Shown here in pieces: positions 29,607 to 38,200 of a stretch of DNA of 64,000 bases; within the stretch, counting starts at the first letter, position 1; each line of letters begins with the position of its first letter. The position numbers and the translations under genes were made by a program. The notes beneath the pieces are model-generated. The model saw nothing but the letters and a program-made list of their open reading frames with translations, ran no database searches and had not been told where the DNA came from. This DNA is from Herbaspirillum sp. GW103 (GTDB lineage Bacteria; Pseudomonadota; Gammaproteobacteria; Burkholderiales; Burkholderiaceae_D), in contig NZ_AJVC01000003.1 of assembly GCF_000261365.1 (NCBI RefSeq), forward strand, positions 558,001 through 622,000, read 5' to 3'.

Positions 29607-30584
29607 TCATGTCGGGCGCAGCGTCAACTCAGGCCGGCTCAGATGGCAGGCCACGGTATGGGTGGGACTGATCTTCACTGCCGGTGGCGTCTCGGTCCTG
29701 CATACCTCCATGCAGGACGGGCAGCGCGGATGGAAATGACAGCCTGTGGGCGGCGCTGCCGGATTGGGAATGCTGCCCTGCAGGACGATGCGTTCGCGTT
29801 TTTCGCGCGGATGTTCACGTGGAATGGCCGAGAGCAGCGCCTGGGTGTAGGGATGGCGCGGCTGGGTGTAGACCTCTTCACATGTGCCCGATTCCACCAT
29901 GCGACCGAGGTACATCACGCCGATGCTGTCGCTGACGTGGCGGATCACGGCCAGGTCGTGCGAGACGAACAGGTAAGTCAGACCCAGTTCCTGTTGCAGC
30001 TCGCGCAGCAGATTGAGAATCTGCGCCTGGATCGATACGTCCAGTGCCGACACGGCTTCATCGGCCACCACCAGCTTGGGCCGCGTGATGATGGCGCGGG
30101 CGATGCCCACGCGCTGGCGCTGGCCGCCGGAGAATTCATGCGGATGGCGCGCCGCGTAGGCCGGGTTCAGGCCGACCATCTCCAGCGCCTCGGCCACCTT
30201 GCGCTTGCGGGTGGCGCGGTCGTGCAGCTTGTGCACGATCAGCGGTTCTTCCAGCACTTCGCCGATGGTCATGCGCGGGTTCAGCGAGGCGTACGGGTCC
30301 TGGAACACCATCTGCATATGCCGCCGCATGGCGCGCAGCTGGCCTTCGGGCAGCAGGGTCAGTTCCTGGCCCATGAAGCGCACGCTGCCTTCGCTGGGTT
30401 CGATCAGGCGCAGCACGCTGCGCCCGGTGGTGGACTTGCCGCAGCCGGATTCGCCGACCAGGCCCAGGGTCCGGCCTTCGGCGATGCTGAAGGAGACGTC
30501 GTCGACTGCCTTGACGATGCTGCCACCGGCGGCGAAATGTTTTTTCAGTCCGTGGACTTCGAGCAGGGGAGGAAGTGGGGTCAT
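29607..30584 (-). CDS. Peptide ABC importer ATPase (DppF type)
   Basis: A 325-residue ATPase: Walker [14 protein letters not shown] near residue 45, signature [14 protein letters not shown], Walker B LVVADEAVSALD, and the oligopeptide-type C-terminus HPYTQALLSAIP followed by GCHFHPRCPSCMEVC, a likely iron-sulfur or metal cysteine cluster known in this subfamily. The ATG at 30584 is 10 bp after the partner ATPase stop. Works with the DppD-type protein and the two permeases. Confidence 0.92.
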   Translation of the reverse strand: MTPLPPLLEVHGLKKHFAAGGSIVKAVDDVSFSIAEGRTLGLVGESGCGKSTTGRSVLRLIEPSEGSVRFMGQELTLLPEGQLRAMRRHMQMVFQDPYASLNPRMTIGEVLEEPLIVHKLHDRATRKRKVAEALEMVGLNPAYAARHPHEFSGGQRQRVGIARAIITRPKLVVADEAVSALDVSIQAQILNLLRELQQELGLTYLFVSHDLAVIRHVSDSIGVMYLGRMVESGTCEEVYTQPRHPYTQALLSAIPREHPREKRERIVLQGSIPNPAAPPTGCHFHPRCPSCMEVCRTETPPAVKISPTHTVACHLSRPELTLRPT

Positions 30585-30594
30585 GTTCTCGCCT

Positions 30595-31554
30595 TCAATG
30601 CGGATACCAGCAGCGCACGTTGTGACCATTGCCCAGATCTTCCAGCACTGGCATCTCCTGGCGGCAGATGTCCTGGGCGCGGCTACAGCGGGCGGCGAAG
30701 CGGCAGCCTTGCGTGACGGTGCCGGGCGGCGGCACGCTGCCGGGAATGGCCGTCAGCGGCGCGCCGGGCGTGGCGTCCAGGGCGGGGCGGGCGCGCATCA
30801 AGGCGTGCGTGTAAGGGTGGGCGGGACGGTCGAACAGGTCCTCCACGCTGCTCTGTTCGACCACCTGGCCGGCATACATCACCACCACGCGCTGGCACAT
30901 CTCGGCCACCACGCCGAGGTCGTGGGTGATCATCAGGATGGAGGTTTTCTGCTCGCGCTTGAGGTCGCGCATCAGGTCCAGGATCTGCGCCTGGATGGTC
31001 ACATCCAGCGCCGTGGTGGGTTCGTCGCAGACCAGCAGCCGGGGCTGGCACAGCAGGGCCATGGCGATCATGACGCGCTGACGCATGCCGCCCGAGAGGC
31101 TGTGCGGATATTCGTCCACCAGCTGCGCGGCACGGGACAGGCCCACACGTTCGAGCATGCCAATGACCTTGGCGTGGATCTCCTGGCGCGGCAACTGGGT
31201 GTGGATGCGCAGCATTTCACCCAGCTGGTTGCCGATGCGATGCAGCGGGTTCAGCGAGGTCATCGGCTCCTGGAAGATCATGGCGATCTCCTTGCCACGG
31301 ATGCCGCGCAGGGTGGCCTCATCGGCCTGCAGCAGATCGCGCTCGCCGAAGCGGATGGCCCCCGACAACCTGGCCTGGCTGGCCATGGGGAACAGGCGCA
31401 GGATGGACAGCGCGGTGACGCTCTTGCCGCAGCCGGATTCCCCCAGCAGACCCACGGTTTCATCCTGGCCCAGAGAAAAGGACACGCCGTCAACCGGCGC
31501 AACGCGGCGGCCGTGGCTGAGAAATTCGATCTTGAGATTCTCGATGGTGAGCAT
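30595..31554 (-). CDS. Peptide ABC importer ATPase (DppD type)
   Basis: A 319-residue ATPase: Walker [19 protein letters not shown] near residue 38, signature [12 protein letters not shown], Walker [15 protein letters not shown], and the C-terminal [15 protein letters not shown] cysteine motif. Together with the DppF-type gene it makes the two-ATPase engine of a dipeptide/oligopeptide importer, in contrast to the fused GsiA of the other importer in this window. Confidence 0.92.
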   Translation of the reverse strand: MLTIENLKIEFLSHGRRVAPVDGVSFSLGQDETVGLLGESGCGKSVTALSILRLFPMASQARLSGAIRFGERDLLQADEATLRGIRGKEIAMIFQEPMTSLNPLHRIGNQLGEMLRIHTQLPRQEIHAKVIGMLERVGLSRAAQLVDEYPHSLSGGMRQRVMIAMALLCQPRLLVCDEPTTALDVTIQAQILDLMRDLKREQKTSILMITHDLGVVAEMCQRVVVMYAGQVVEQSSVEDLFDRPAHPYTHALMRARPALDATPGAPLTAIPGSVPPPGTVTQGCRFAARCSRAQDICRQEMPVLEDLGNGHNVRCWYPH

Positions 31555-31563
31555 GGGTGTTCC

Positions 31564-32439
31564 TCAGCGGCTCAGTTTGGGGTCGAACACTTCGCGGATG
31601 CCGTCGCCCAGCAGGTTGAACCCCAGCACCACCAGGAAGATCGCCAGCCCCGGCCACATGGCCAGCATCGGCGTGGTGTTCAGGTAGCCCTGGGCGATAT
31701 GCAGCATGGACCCCCAGCTCGGGTCTTCCGGCTTGGCGCCCAGGCCGAGATAGGAGAGCCCGGCTTCGGCGATGATGGCAGTGCCCATGGCGAAGGTGGC
31801 CTGGATCACCAATGGCGCCAGTGAATTGGGCAGGATGTAGCGCCACATGATGCGCAGGTGCCCGGCACCGATGGAGCGCGCCGCCATCACGTAGTCGAGA
31901 TTGCGGATGGTCATGGCCTGGCCGCGCGCCAGGCGCACGAAGGAAGAGGTGAAGCCGATGCCCACCGCCACCATGGCATTGTAGAAGCCGCCACCCAGCG
32001 CCGCCGCCAGGGCCAGCGCCAGGATCAGCGAGGGAAAGGCTTGCAGGGCATCGACCACGCGCATGACGATGGCATCGACGGCGCCGCGATAGTAACCGCT
32101 GACGATGCCGATGGGCACGCCCAGCGAAAAGGCCAGCCCGACCGAGATCAGCGCTGCCTGCAGCGAGATGCGCGAACCGTATAGCATGCGCGTGTAGATG
32201 TCGCGGCCCAGGTCATCGGTGCCGAGCCAGTGCGCGGCACTGGGACCAGACAGTAGATTGCCGTAGTCCTGGTCAAAAATCGGATCGTACCGGGCCAGTA
32301 CCGGTGCACATATCGCCAACAGGACCAGTACGGTGATGATCACCGCACCGATCACCGCCAGACGGTTGCGGCTGAAGCGGCGCAGGGTGCGCCAGCGCGG
32401 CAGCGCTGGCAGGGCCTGTGCAGGAGAGGGAGGGTTCAT
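31564..32439 (-). CDS. Peptide ABC importer permease (DppC type)
   Basis: A 291-residue permease with a cytoplasmic N-terminus, first helix near residue 32, GTDDLGRDIYTRMLYGSRIS, and EAA loop MAARSIGAGHLRIMWRYILP. The ATG at 32439 (MNPPSPAQ) fits the family; the frame is open upstream into the DppB gene, but that part is not coding. Codons at about 32220–32345 are locally rare (CTA, TCT, ATA, GTA). Confidence 0.92.
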   Translation of the reverse strand: MNPPSPAQALPALPRWRTLRRFSRNRLAVIGAVIITVLVLLAICAPVLARYDPIFDQDYGNLLSGPSAAHWLGTDDLGRDIYTRMLYGSRISLQAALISVGLAFSLGVPIGIVSGYYRGAVDAIVMRVVDALQAFPSLILALALAAALGGGFYNAMVAVGIGFTSSFVRLARGQAMTIRNLDYVMAARSIGAGHLRIMWRYILPNSLAPLVIQATFAMGTAIIAEAGLSYLGLGAKPEDPSWGSMLHIAQGYLNTTPMLAMWPGLAIFLVVLGFNLLGDGIREVFDPKLSR

Positions 32440-32477
32440 GTCGGGAGACGTCGTGGTTGGGGGCGTGCAGCAGACAG

Positions 32478-33452
32478 TCAGCGGGCGATGCGCGGGTCGA
32501 TCACGCTGTAGAGCAGATCCACGCACAGGTTGACGATGACCACCATGACGGTTGCGGCCAGTACACCGGCCTGTACCGTGACGTAGTCGCGCTGGAAGAT
32601 GGCATCGACGATCATCTTGCCCATGCCGGGAATGCCGAAGATGCTCTCGGTGATCACCAGCCCGCCCAGCATGCCCGAGACCATCAGCCCGCTGGCGGTG
32701 ACCACCGGGATCATGGCATTGCGCAACGCATGGCCCAGCACTACCTGCCAGTCGCGCAGGCCCTTGGAGAAGGCGGTGCGGATGTAATCCTCGTTGAGCA
32801 CTTCCAGGAGGCTGCTGCGCACCATGCGCATGAGGATGGCCGATTCGCGCAGGCCGGTCACGACCATGGGCATGATCATGGCGATCAGGTTGGCATGCCA
32901 GTCCACCGACAGCGGCACGAAGCCCGAGGCGGGCAGCCAGCCCAGCTTGACCGCAAACAGAATGATGAACAGCATGCCCAGCCAGAAGTGCGGCACCGAC
33001 ATGCCGAACAATGCAATCAAGGTACCGATGGCATTGGCCCAGCCGCGCGGACGTGCCGCCGACAGGATGCCGGCCGGCACCGCAATGAGCACGGCCACCA
33101 GGAAGCTGCCGATGGCCAGCTCGATGGTCACCGGCAGGCGTTGCCAGAGGGCATCGGCCACCGGGGTGTTGTCGATGAAGGACCGCCCCAGGTCGCCATG
33201 CAGCACCGCCCACAGCCAGTGCCCGTACTGCACCAGCAGCGGATCATCCAGCCCCAGTTTCAGGCGCAGGGCGGCTGCGGCTTCCGGCGTGGCTTCCATG
33301 CCGAGGATGGCGGCCACCGGATCGCCCGGCAGCACCGCCAGCAGGGAAAACACCACCATGCTCACCAGCAGCAGGGTGGGGACCGAGAGCAGCAGTCGCC
33401 GGACCAGCTTGGGCAGGCGCGGCAACGCCAGCGGCTTGAGCGAGCTGGCCAT
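32478..33452 (-). CDS. Peptide ABC importer permease (DppB type)
   Basis: A 324-residue permease with six predicted helices, the LLAVLPGDPVAAILG segment after the first helix, and EAA loop RTAFSKGLRDWQVVLGHALR. It begins three bases after the substrate-binding protein gene stop, so the two are co-translated. Pairs with the DppC-type permease. Confidence 0.92.
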   Translation of the reverse strand: MASSLKPLALPRLPKLVRRLLLSVPTLLLVSMVVFSLLAVLPGDPVAAILGMEATPEAAAALRLKLGLDDPLLVQYGHWLWAVLHGDLGRSFIDNTPVADALWQRLPVTIELAIGSFLVAVLIAVPAGILSAARPRGWANAIGTLIALFGMSVPHFWLGMLFIILFAVKLGWLPASGFVPLSVDWHANLIAMIMPMVVTGLRESAILMRMVRSSLLEVLNEDYIRTAFSKGLRDWQVVLGHALRNAMIPVVTASGLMVSGMLGGLVITESIFGIPGMGKMIVDAIFQRDYVTVQAGVLAATVMVVIVNLCVDLLYSVIDPRIAR

Positions 33453-33455
33453 GAC

Positions 33456-34955
33456 TTACTTGGAGACGGTGGCGGTCCGGATCACGCCATCGGGCACGTA
33501 CTGGAAGCCCTTGACCGATTTGGCGATGCCGAAGAGCACGTTGTCATGCACGATGTAGATGTAGGGCACTTCCTTGACCAGGATCGCCATGGCCTGCTCG
33601 TAGAGCGTCTTGCGCTTGGCCTGGTCGCCTTCCACCCGGGCCTGCTGCAGCAGGTCGTCCACTTCCTTGGCGCCGAAGTGGGAGTAGTTCAGGGAGCCAT
33701 TGGTGGTGACGAAGTCATAGATGTTCTGGTCCGGATCGGGACGTCCGCTCCAGCCCACGAAGAGGCCCTCGAAGTTGCCGGTCTTGCCGGCCTCGATCTG
33801 GGTCGCCAGTTCGGTCTTCTCCAGTGTGACGGTGATGCCGGCCGGGCGCAGCATGCCCTGGATCATCTGGCCGACCTGCAATTCATCGGGCGTGGTCGGC
33901 AGGGTCAGCTTGAAGCTGAAACCACCTTCCTTGCCGGCGGCCTTGAGCAGGGCCTTGGCGCGTGCCACATCCACCTTGGGCGGCACATCGCTGGGACCGT
34001 TGGCGAACTGCGCTTTGGAGAAGGGGGAGTGGCCCGGTGCCACCGCATTGTTGTAGACCACCTTGGCGATGGCGTTGCGGTTGATCAGGATGTCGACGGC
34101 TTCACGCACTTCCTTCTTGTCGAACGGGGGCTTGGCGGTATTCATGTAGAAACCGCGGAAGCCCAGCGACGGCTTGTTCAGTACCGTGTAGCTGGCATTG
34201 GCCGGGACGTTGGTGATTTCCTTGTAGGGGAAGCGGTTGCTGATGTCGACCTGGCCGCTGCGCAGGTTGTTGAAGGCCACATTGACGTCCGGCATGATCT
34301 TGTAGACCACTTCATCGACCTTGGGCAGGCCGGCGCGCCAGTAGTCGGGATTCTTCTTCAAGGTGATGGTGGCGCCTTTGAGCCGGCCTTCATAGATGAA
34401 GGGGCCGGTGCCGACCGGATGGTTGACGTAGTCCTCGCCGTATTTCTTCACGGCGGCCGGTGACGACATCATGCCCGAACGGTCGGTGAGAACGGACAGG
34501 AAAGGGGCGAAGGGCGTGGACAGATCCAGCTTGATGGTGTGCTCGTCCACCACCGTGATCTTGCTGATGTACTTGAGCTCGTTGCGGCGCAGGGAGGTCT
34601 TCTCCTGGCCGCGCAGCAGATTGAACTCCACCGCCTTGGCATCGAAGGGCGTACCGTCCTGGAACTTGACGCCTTTGCGCAGGTAGAGCGTGTAGGTCTT
34701 CTGATCGTCGGAGACGGTCCAGCGCTCGGCCAGCATGGGAACGATCTTGCCTTCCCCATCCAGGTCCAGCAGCTTGTCGAAGATGCTCTGGTAGACGATA
34801 CGCTCGTTGAGCATGGATGACTGCGTCGGGTCGAGCTTGCCGGGATCGGCATCCAGGGAGATGTTGAGCGTCACCGCCAGCGCGGGCAGGGCGCAGGTGG
34901 CCAGCACGGCCGAGGACATCGCGGACAGCAGGAAACGGGAGACACGCTGGTTCAT
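33456..34955 (-). CDS. Periplasmic peptide-binding protein, family 5
   Basis: A 499-residue solute-binding protein with a signal peptide (about residues 1–27, ending ALPALA). Family-5 features are [42 protein letters not shown] and [12 protein letters not shown]. First gene of the SBP–B–C–D–F–ggt–gntR operon. The downstream cytoplasmic gamma-glutamyltransferase suggests gamma-glutamyl peptides such as glutathione as cargo; this is inference. Confidence 0.9.
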   Translation of the reverse strand: MNQRVSRFLLSAMSSAVLATCALPALAVTLNISLDADPGKLDPTQSSMLNERIVYQSIFDKLLDLDGEGKIVPMLAERWTVSDDQKTYTLYLRKGVKFQDGTPFDAKAVEFNLLRGQEKTSLRRNELKYISKITVVDEHTIKLDLSTPFAPFLSVLTDRSGMMSSPAAVKKYGEDYVNHPVGTGPFIYEGRLKGATITLKKNPDYWRAGLPKVDEVVYKIMPDVNVAFNNLRSGQVDISNRFPYKEITNVPANASYTVLNKPSLGFRGFYMNTAKPPFDKKEVREAVDILINRNAIAKVVYNNAVAPGHSPFSKAQFANGPSDVPPKVDVARAKALLKAAGKEGGFSFKLTLPTTPDELQVGQMIQGMLRPAGITVTLEKTELATQIEAGKTGNFEGLFVGWSGRPDPDQNIYDFVTTNGSLNYSHFGAKEVDDLLQQARVEGDQAKRKTLYEQAMAILVKEVPYIYIVHDNVLFGIAKSVKGFQYVPDGVIRTATVSK

Positions 34956-35079
34956 TCGTTTTTCCTTTCAGAAGTCATCACGGATGGAGCGCAACCGGCC
35001 TGGGCGGCAAGCCCGCCTGCCGCGGCCATCGGGCCAGCTTAGGCGATGGAAACGGTGAAGGCAAGGACGGATACGTCAA

Positions 35080-35087
35080 TGTATACA
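35080..35087. promoter_or_regulatory. Candidate GntR operator TGTATACA
   Basis: Perfect palindrome ATGTATACAA-type site 125 bp upstream of the binding-protein start. FadR-subfamily GntR regulators commonly recognise GTA-TAC palindromes of this form, and the operon ends with such a regulator. This pairing is inference. Confidence 0.5.
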
Positions 35088-35337
35088 ACAAAGAAGACAT
35101 GCAGGAAGCGTGCCATCGCGTCAGCGTCGCGTCAGTTGGCAAGGGTGTATCGCCGGTTGGGAAAGTGATGGACTGGGTCCTCCTTGAGGATGGGGTGCAC
35201 GCCTTGCTTCTGCCCCGATGGTGGGCGTGCCCCTACCTTGCGGGGCAGGCATGCCCAGTGAAGGTGCACACGGGCGGAGTGGCTGCCCCCAAGACGGGAC
35301 GTGGCGCTGCTGCGACGGCTTTCCATTCATTTTTAAT

Positions 35338-35355
35338 TAAATCGCTTGCTATTTA
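35338..35355. promoter_or_regulatory. Candidate OhrR operator, site 1
   Basis: AT-rich inverted repeat TAAAT…ATTTA (18 bp) containing TTGCTATTTAA, 26 bp before the ohrR-like ATG. A closely related TTGCTATTTAAT occurs at site 3 (36056–36067) before the hydrolase gene. Confidence 0.5.
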
Positions 35356-35381
35356 ATTTTGGCCTCGCTAAACTGCGCTGC

Positions 35382-35843
35382 ATGAATTCGAAAACAGACA
35401 AACGCAAGTCGGCCCCGCTGCTGGATGCCCAGTTGTGTTTTGCGCTGTACTCGACCTCGCTGTCGATGAGCAAGCTCTATCGCAAGCTCTTGCGCAACAT
35501 GGGCATCACCTATTCGCAGTACCTGGTGCTGATGGTGTTGTGGGAGCAGGATGAGTTGACCGTCTCCGAGATCGGTGAGCGCCTGGTGCTGGATTCGGCC
35601 ACGCTCACGCCGCTGCTCAAGCGCATGCAGGCGCAGGGCCTGGTGAGCCGGGAACGCGCCGCCAGCGATGAGCGGCAGGTGGTCATCTCGCTCACCGCCG
35701 AGGGCGACAAGCTGCGTGAACAGGCAGCCGATCTGCCGCGCGAAGTCTTGCGCGCCACCGAGTCGAGCGCCGCCGAGCTGACAGCGATGAAGGAAGAACT
35801 GATGGCCCTGCGTGCCCGCCTGCACAAGAATACGGGCGAGTGA
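35382..35843 (+). CDS. ohrR: MarR family regulator, OhrR-like
   Basis: A 153-residue winged-helix repressor of the OhrR group, which senses organic peroxides by oxidation of an N-terminal cysteine. The family N-terminus is present: [25 protein letters not shown] with C19 at the sensor position (segments quoted in parts), then [15 protein letters not shown] and the wing [10 protein letters not shown]. The ATG at 35382 gives this N-terminus. No ohr peroxidase gene is adjacent; instead an exported hydrolase lies downstream with OhrR-like sites before it. Confidence 0.87.
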   Translation: MNSKTDKRKSAPLLDAQLCFALYSTSLSMSKLYRKLLRNMGITYSQYLVLMVLWEQDELTVSEIGERLVLDSATLTPLLKRMQAQGLVSRERAASDERQVVISLTAEGDKLREQAADLPREVLRATESSAAELTAMKEELMALRARLHKNTGE

Positions 35844-36217
35844 GCAGGGTGGTTTGAAGGGATGAGGTGGCCAAGCCGAGTCCCTTTTTGAAAATTTAAT
35901 ATATAGTGCGCTATTAAATAGTTTATTAGTTTATTAGTTTATTGGTTTATTGTGACTGGAGCGATGCGGGAAAACCTTCGCTCCCGGCATGCAGGTCAGG
36001 TGGCATCGCCTGAATGCACCGTTATACGCAGAGCCAATAGCATCAAATAAGTAGTTTGCTATTTAATAGTGTTTTATGTTTATTGCCGCAAGGCGCGATT
36101 TTCTGGCGTCGTACGCCAGGACAGTACCGCAGTACCACGCAATACGAAAGCAGTTCCCTCGCAGCACCTACCCGGTGAACCTCACCGATCCGATCATCAG
36201 AGAAAAGGAAGAAGATC
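35844..36217. promoter_or_regulatory. AT-rich control region upstream of the exported hydrolase
   Basis: 374 bp without a convincing gene. It includes two AT-rich palindromic sites resembling the one before ohrR: ATAGTGCGCTAT at 35903–35914, flanked by ATTTAAT and ATTAAAT, and GTAGTTTGCTATTTAAT at 36051–36067. Between them is a tandem array of four 8-bp units, GTTTATTA twice then GTTTATTG twice (35921–35952). The region is likely the OhrR-regulated promoter of the hydrolase gene. Confidence 0.55.
35921..35952. repeat. Four tandem 8-bp repeats
   Basis: GTTTATTA ×2 followed by GTTTATTG ×2, exactly adjacent, next to an OhrR-like palindrome. Too short and without spacers, so not a CRISPR. The copy number could change by slippage and alter promoter spacing. 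Confidence 0.85.
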
Positions 36218-37237
36218 ATGACCTCGTTCAAGCAACTCGCTACCGTCGCCGCCATCGGCCTGGTTGTTGGCAACGCCTACGCTGCCGGTGACGCCGGCGT
36301 GGAACCGACCACCCAAGCCTTCCTGCAGGCGCTGGAAGCCGGCGGTGGCAAGCCCCTGGAGCAGCTCTCGCCACAGGATGCGCGCGCCGTCCTGGTCGGT
36401 GCGCAAGCCAGCGTGAAGCTGGACCTGCCCAAGGCCGACGTCTCGGAAAAGACCATCACCGCGGACGGCCAGCAGATCAAGCTGACCATCGTGCGTCCGG
36501 CCGGTGTGACCAAGACCTTGCCGGCCTTCATGTTCTTCCATGGTGGCGGCTGGGTGCTGGGCGATTTCCCGACCCACGAGCGCCTGGTGCGTGATCTGGT
36601 GGCCAACTCCGGTGCGGTGGCCGTGTTCGTGAACTACACCCCCTCGCCGGAAGCCGGTTACGGCGTGGCCATCAATCAGGCTTACGCTGCCACGAAATGG
36701 GTGGCCGAGCATGGCCGTGAAATCAAGGTCGACGGCAAGCGCCTGGCCGTGGCCGGCAACAGCGTCGGGGGCAACATGGCCGCCGTCGTGGCGCTGATGG
36801 CCAAGGAAAAGGGCGGCCCCGCCCTGCGTTCGGAAGTGCTGCTGTGGCCGGTGACCGATGCCAACTTCGAAACGGCCTCCTACAACCAGTTCGCCAATGG
36901 CTACTTCCTCACCAAGAACATGATGAAGTGGTTCTGGGACAGCTACACCACCGATGCCGCCAAACGCAAGGAAATCACCGCCTCGCCGCTCAACGCCACC
37001 CCGGCCCAACTGGCCGGCCTGCCGCCGACCCTGATCCAGACCGCCGAAAAGGATGTGCTGCGTGACGAAGGCGAAGAATACGGCCGCAAGCTGCAAGCCG
37101 CTGGCGTGGCCGTGACCACGGTGCGCTACGACGGCATGATCCACGACTTCGGTCTGTTGAACGTGCTGGCCAAGGTGCCCGCCGTGCAGACCGCGATGCG
37201 CCAGGCTGGCGAGGAACTGAAGTTCCACCTGAAGTAA
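36218..37237 (+). CDS. Exported alpha/beta hydrolase (hormone-sensitive lipase type)
   Basis: A 339-residue hydrolase with a signal peptide (about 1–23, ending AYA). It has the HGGGW oxyanion motif (108–112), a nucleophile elbow GNSVGG with S182, and the expected acid D279 (AEKDVLRDEGE) and H309 (GMIHDFG). The family usually reads GDSAGG, so Asn at the first elbow position is a variation. It would act on esters or lactones in the periplasm. Ribosome site AGAAAAGGAAG precedes the ATG. Regulation by the neighbouring OhrR-like protein is inferred from shared palindromes. Confidence 0.88.
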   Translation: MTSFKQLATVAAIGLVVGNAYAAGDAGVEPTTQAFLQALEAGGGKPLEQLSPQDARAVLVGAQASVKLDLPKADVSEKTITADGQQIKLTIVRPAGVTKTLPAFMFFHGGGWVLGDFPTHERLVRDLVANSGAVAVFVNYTPSPEAGYGVAINQAYAATKWVAEHGREIKVDGKRLAVAGNSVGGNMAAVVALMAKEKGGPALRSEVLLWPVTDANFETASYNQFANGYFLTKNMMKWFWDSYTTDAAKRKEITASPLNATPAQLAGLPPTLIQTAEKDVLRDEGEEYGRKLQAAGVAVTTVRYDGMIHDFGLLNVLAKVPAVQTAMRQAGEELKFHLK

Positions 37238-37278
37238 TCGCAAGATTTTCCTGTGCCAGCATTGATGCAGGAGAAACG

Positions 37279-37316
37279 ACAACGCCCCCGCACGGTGCAT
37301 CGTGCGGGGGCGTTGT
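37279..37316. terminator. Stem-loop between convergent genes
   Basis: Perfect 16-bp stem (37279–37294 with 37301–37316, core CGCCCCCGCACG) with a 6-base loop, between the exported hydrolase (+) and the carboxylesterase (-). The T-run after it is weak on both strands, but stem strength and position suggest a bidirectional terminator. Confidence 0.7.
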
Positions 37317-37353
37317 CATTGCCAGTGTAGTTGCAGGCGCCGGGTAATCGGAC

Positions 37354-38022
37354 TCAGGCCAGCACCTTGGTCAGCCACGCGCCAATATCCTCGACTTCCT
37401 CGCCGCACACCGAGTGCTGCATCGGATAGTCGTGCCACTCCACCTTGTGGCCCAGTTGCGTGAGCAGCTCGCGTGACTTGAGCGCGCGCTCCAGCACCAC
37501 CACCGGGTCCATGGTGCCGTGGGCCATGAAGATCGGCGTATCGTGGTTGGCGGCGTGACGCTCGGCCTCGATGGTGGAGGCCAGCGGCAGATAGCCGGAC
37601 AGGCACATCAGGCCGGCCAGTCGCTCAGGATGGCGCAGGCCGGTCTGCAGCGTCATGGCGCAGCCTTGCGAGAAACCGGCCAGCACGATGCGCTCGGCGG
37701 GGATGCCACGCGCCCGCTCCTGGGCGATCAGTGCTTCGATGGCGGCTTGCGAGGCACGCAGGCCGGGTTCGTCTTCACGACGCACCAGGTCGGGCGCGAA
37801 GATGTCGTACCAGGCGCGCATGACGTAACCGCCGTTGATGGTCACCGGCATGGTCGGCGCAGTGGGGAAGATGAAGCGGATCGCCGGACAGCCGGACAGG
37901 TCCAGCTCGCGCACGATGGGCACGAAGTCCGAGCCATCGGCACCCAGGCCGTGCAGCCAGATGACGGAGGCGGTGGGGTTGGGAGCGGTATCGATCTGTA
38001 TCGTCTCGAGGGGAGCGGACAT
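37354..38022 (-). CDS. Carboxylesterase / phospholipase family hydrolase
   Basis: A 222-residue cytoplasmic alpha/beta hydrolase of the acyl-protein thioesterase-like carboxylesterase family. The triad is S118 in LAGFSQGCAM, D172 in HGTMDPVV, and H203 in YPMQHSVCGEE. The N-terminal WLHGLGADG and NGGYVMRAWYD segments are typical. I used the ATG at 38022 because it gives the family N-terminus. Likely acts on short-chain esters. Confidence 0.9.
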   Translation of the reverse strand: MSAPLETIQIDTAPNPTASVIWLHGLGADGSDFVPIVRELDLSGCPAIRFIFPTAPTMPVTINGGYVMRAWYDIFAPDLVRREDEPGLRASQAAIEALIAQERARGIPAERIVLAGFSQGCAMTLQTGLRHPERLAGLMCLSGYLPLASTIEAERHAANHDTPIFMAHGTMDPVVVLERALKSRELLTQLGHKVEWHDYPMQHSVCGEEVEDIGAWLTKVLA

Positions 38023-38200
38023 GGATGTGCGGTTCCTGTTGCGGTCGTTGTAGGGAAGGGCAGGGCGCGGCATTTGTGTCTGTCCTTGCGCGGGAGCACA
38101 ATACGGCCTTGCCCCTTGTCATGCAGAGCGTCTGTGCTGCAATGGGCTGACATCATACGATGAACGCCGCCCTCATGGCGGTGCCGTACAAGGAAAACCC

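Larger units (their letters stand above)
34956..35381. other. Intergenic control region between the peptide operon and ohrR-like gene
   Basis: 426 bp without a convincing gene. It holds the TGTATACA palindrome (35080–35087), a strong inverted repeat around 35221–35257 (GGGCGTGCCCC against GGGGCAGGCATGCCC) that could end transcripts or form an RNA structure, and an AT-rich palindrome next to the ohrR-like start. Short ORFs here lack family resemblance and ribosome sites. Confidence 0.45.

Noticed and set aside
32418..34463. A 681-codon plus-strand frame opposite the importer permease and binding protein
   Set aside because: Composition (His, Gln, Gly) and complete overlap with conserved genes mark it as a complementary-frame artefact.
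35099..35356. An 85-codon plus-strand frame upstream of the ohrR-like gene
   Set aside because: No ribosome site and no family resemblance; it covers regulatory palindromes and a hairpin.
35921..35952. CRISPR-like array
   Set aside because: Units are 8 bp, directly adjacent and without spacers.
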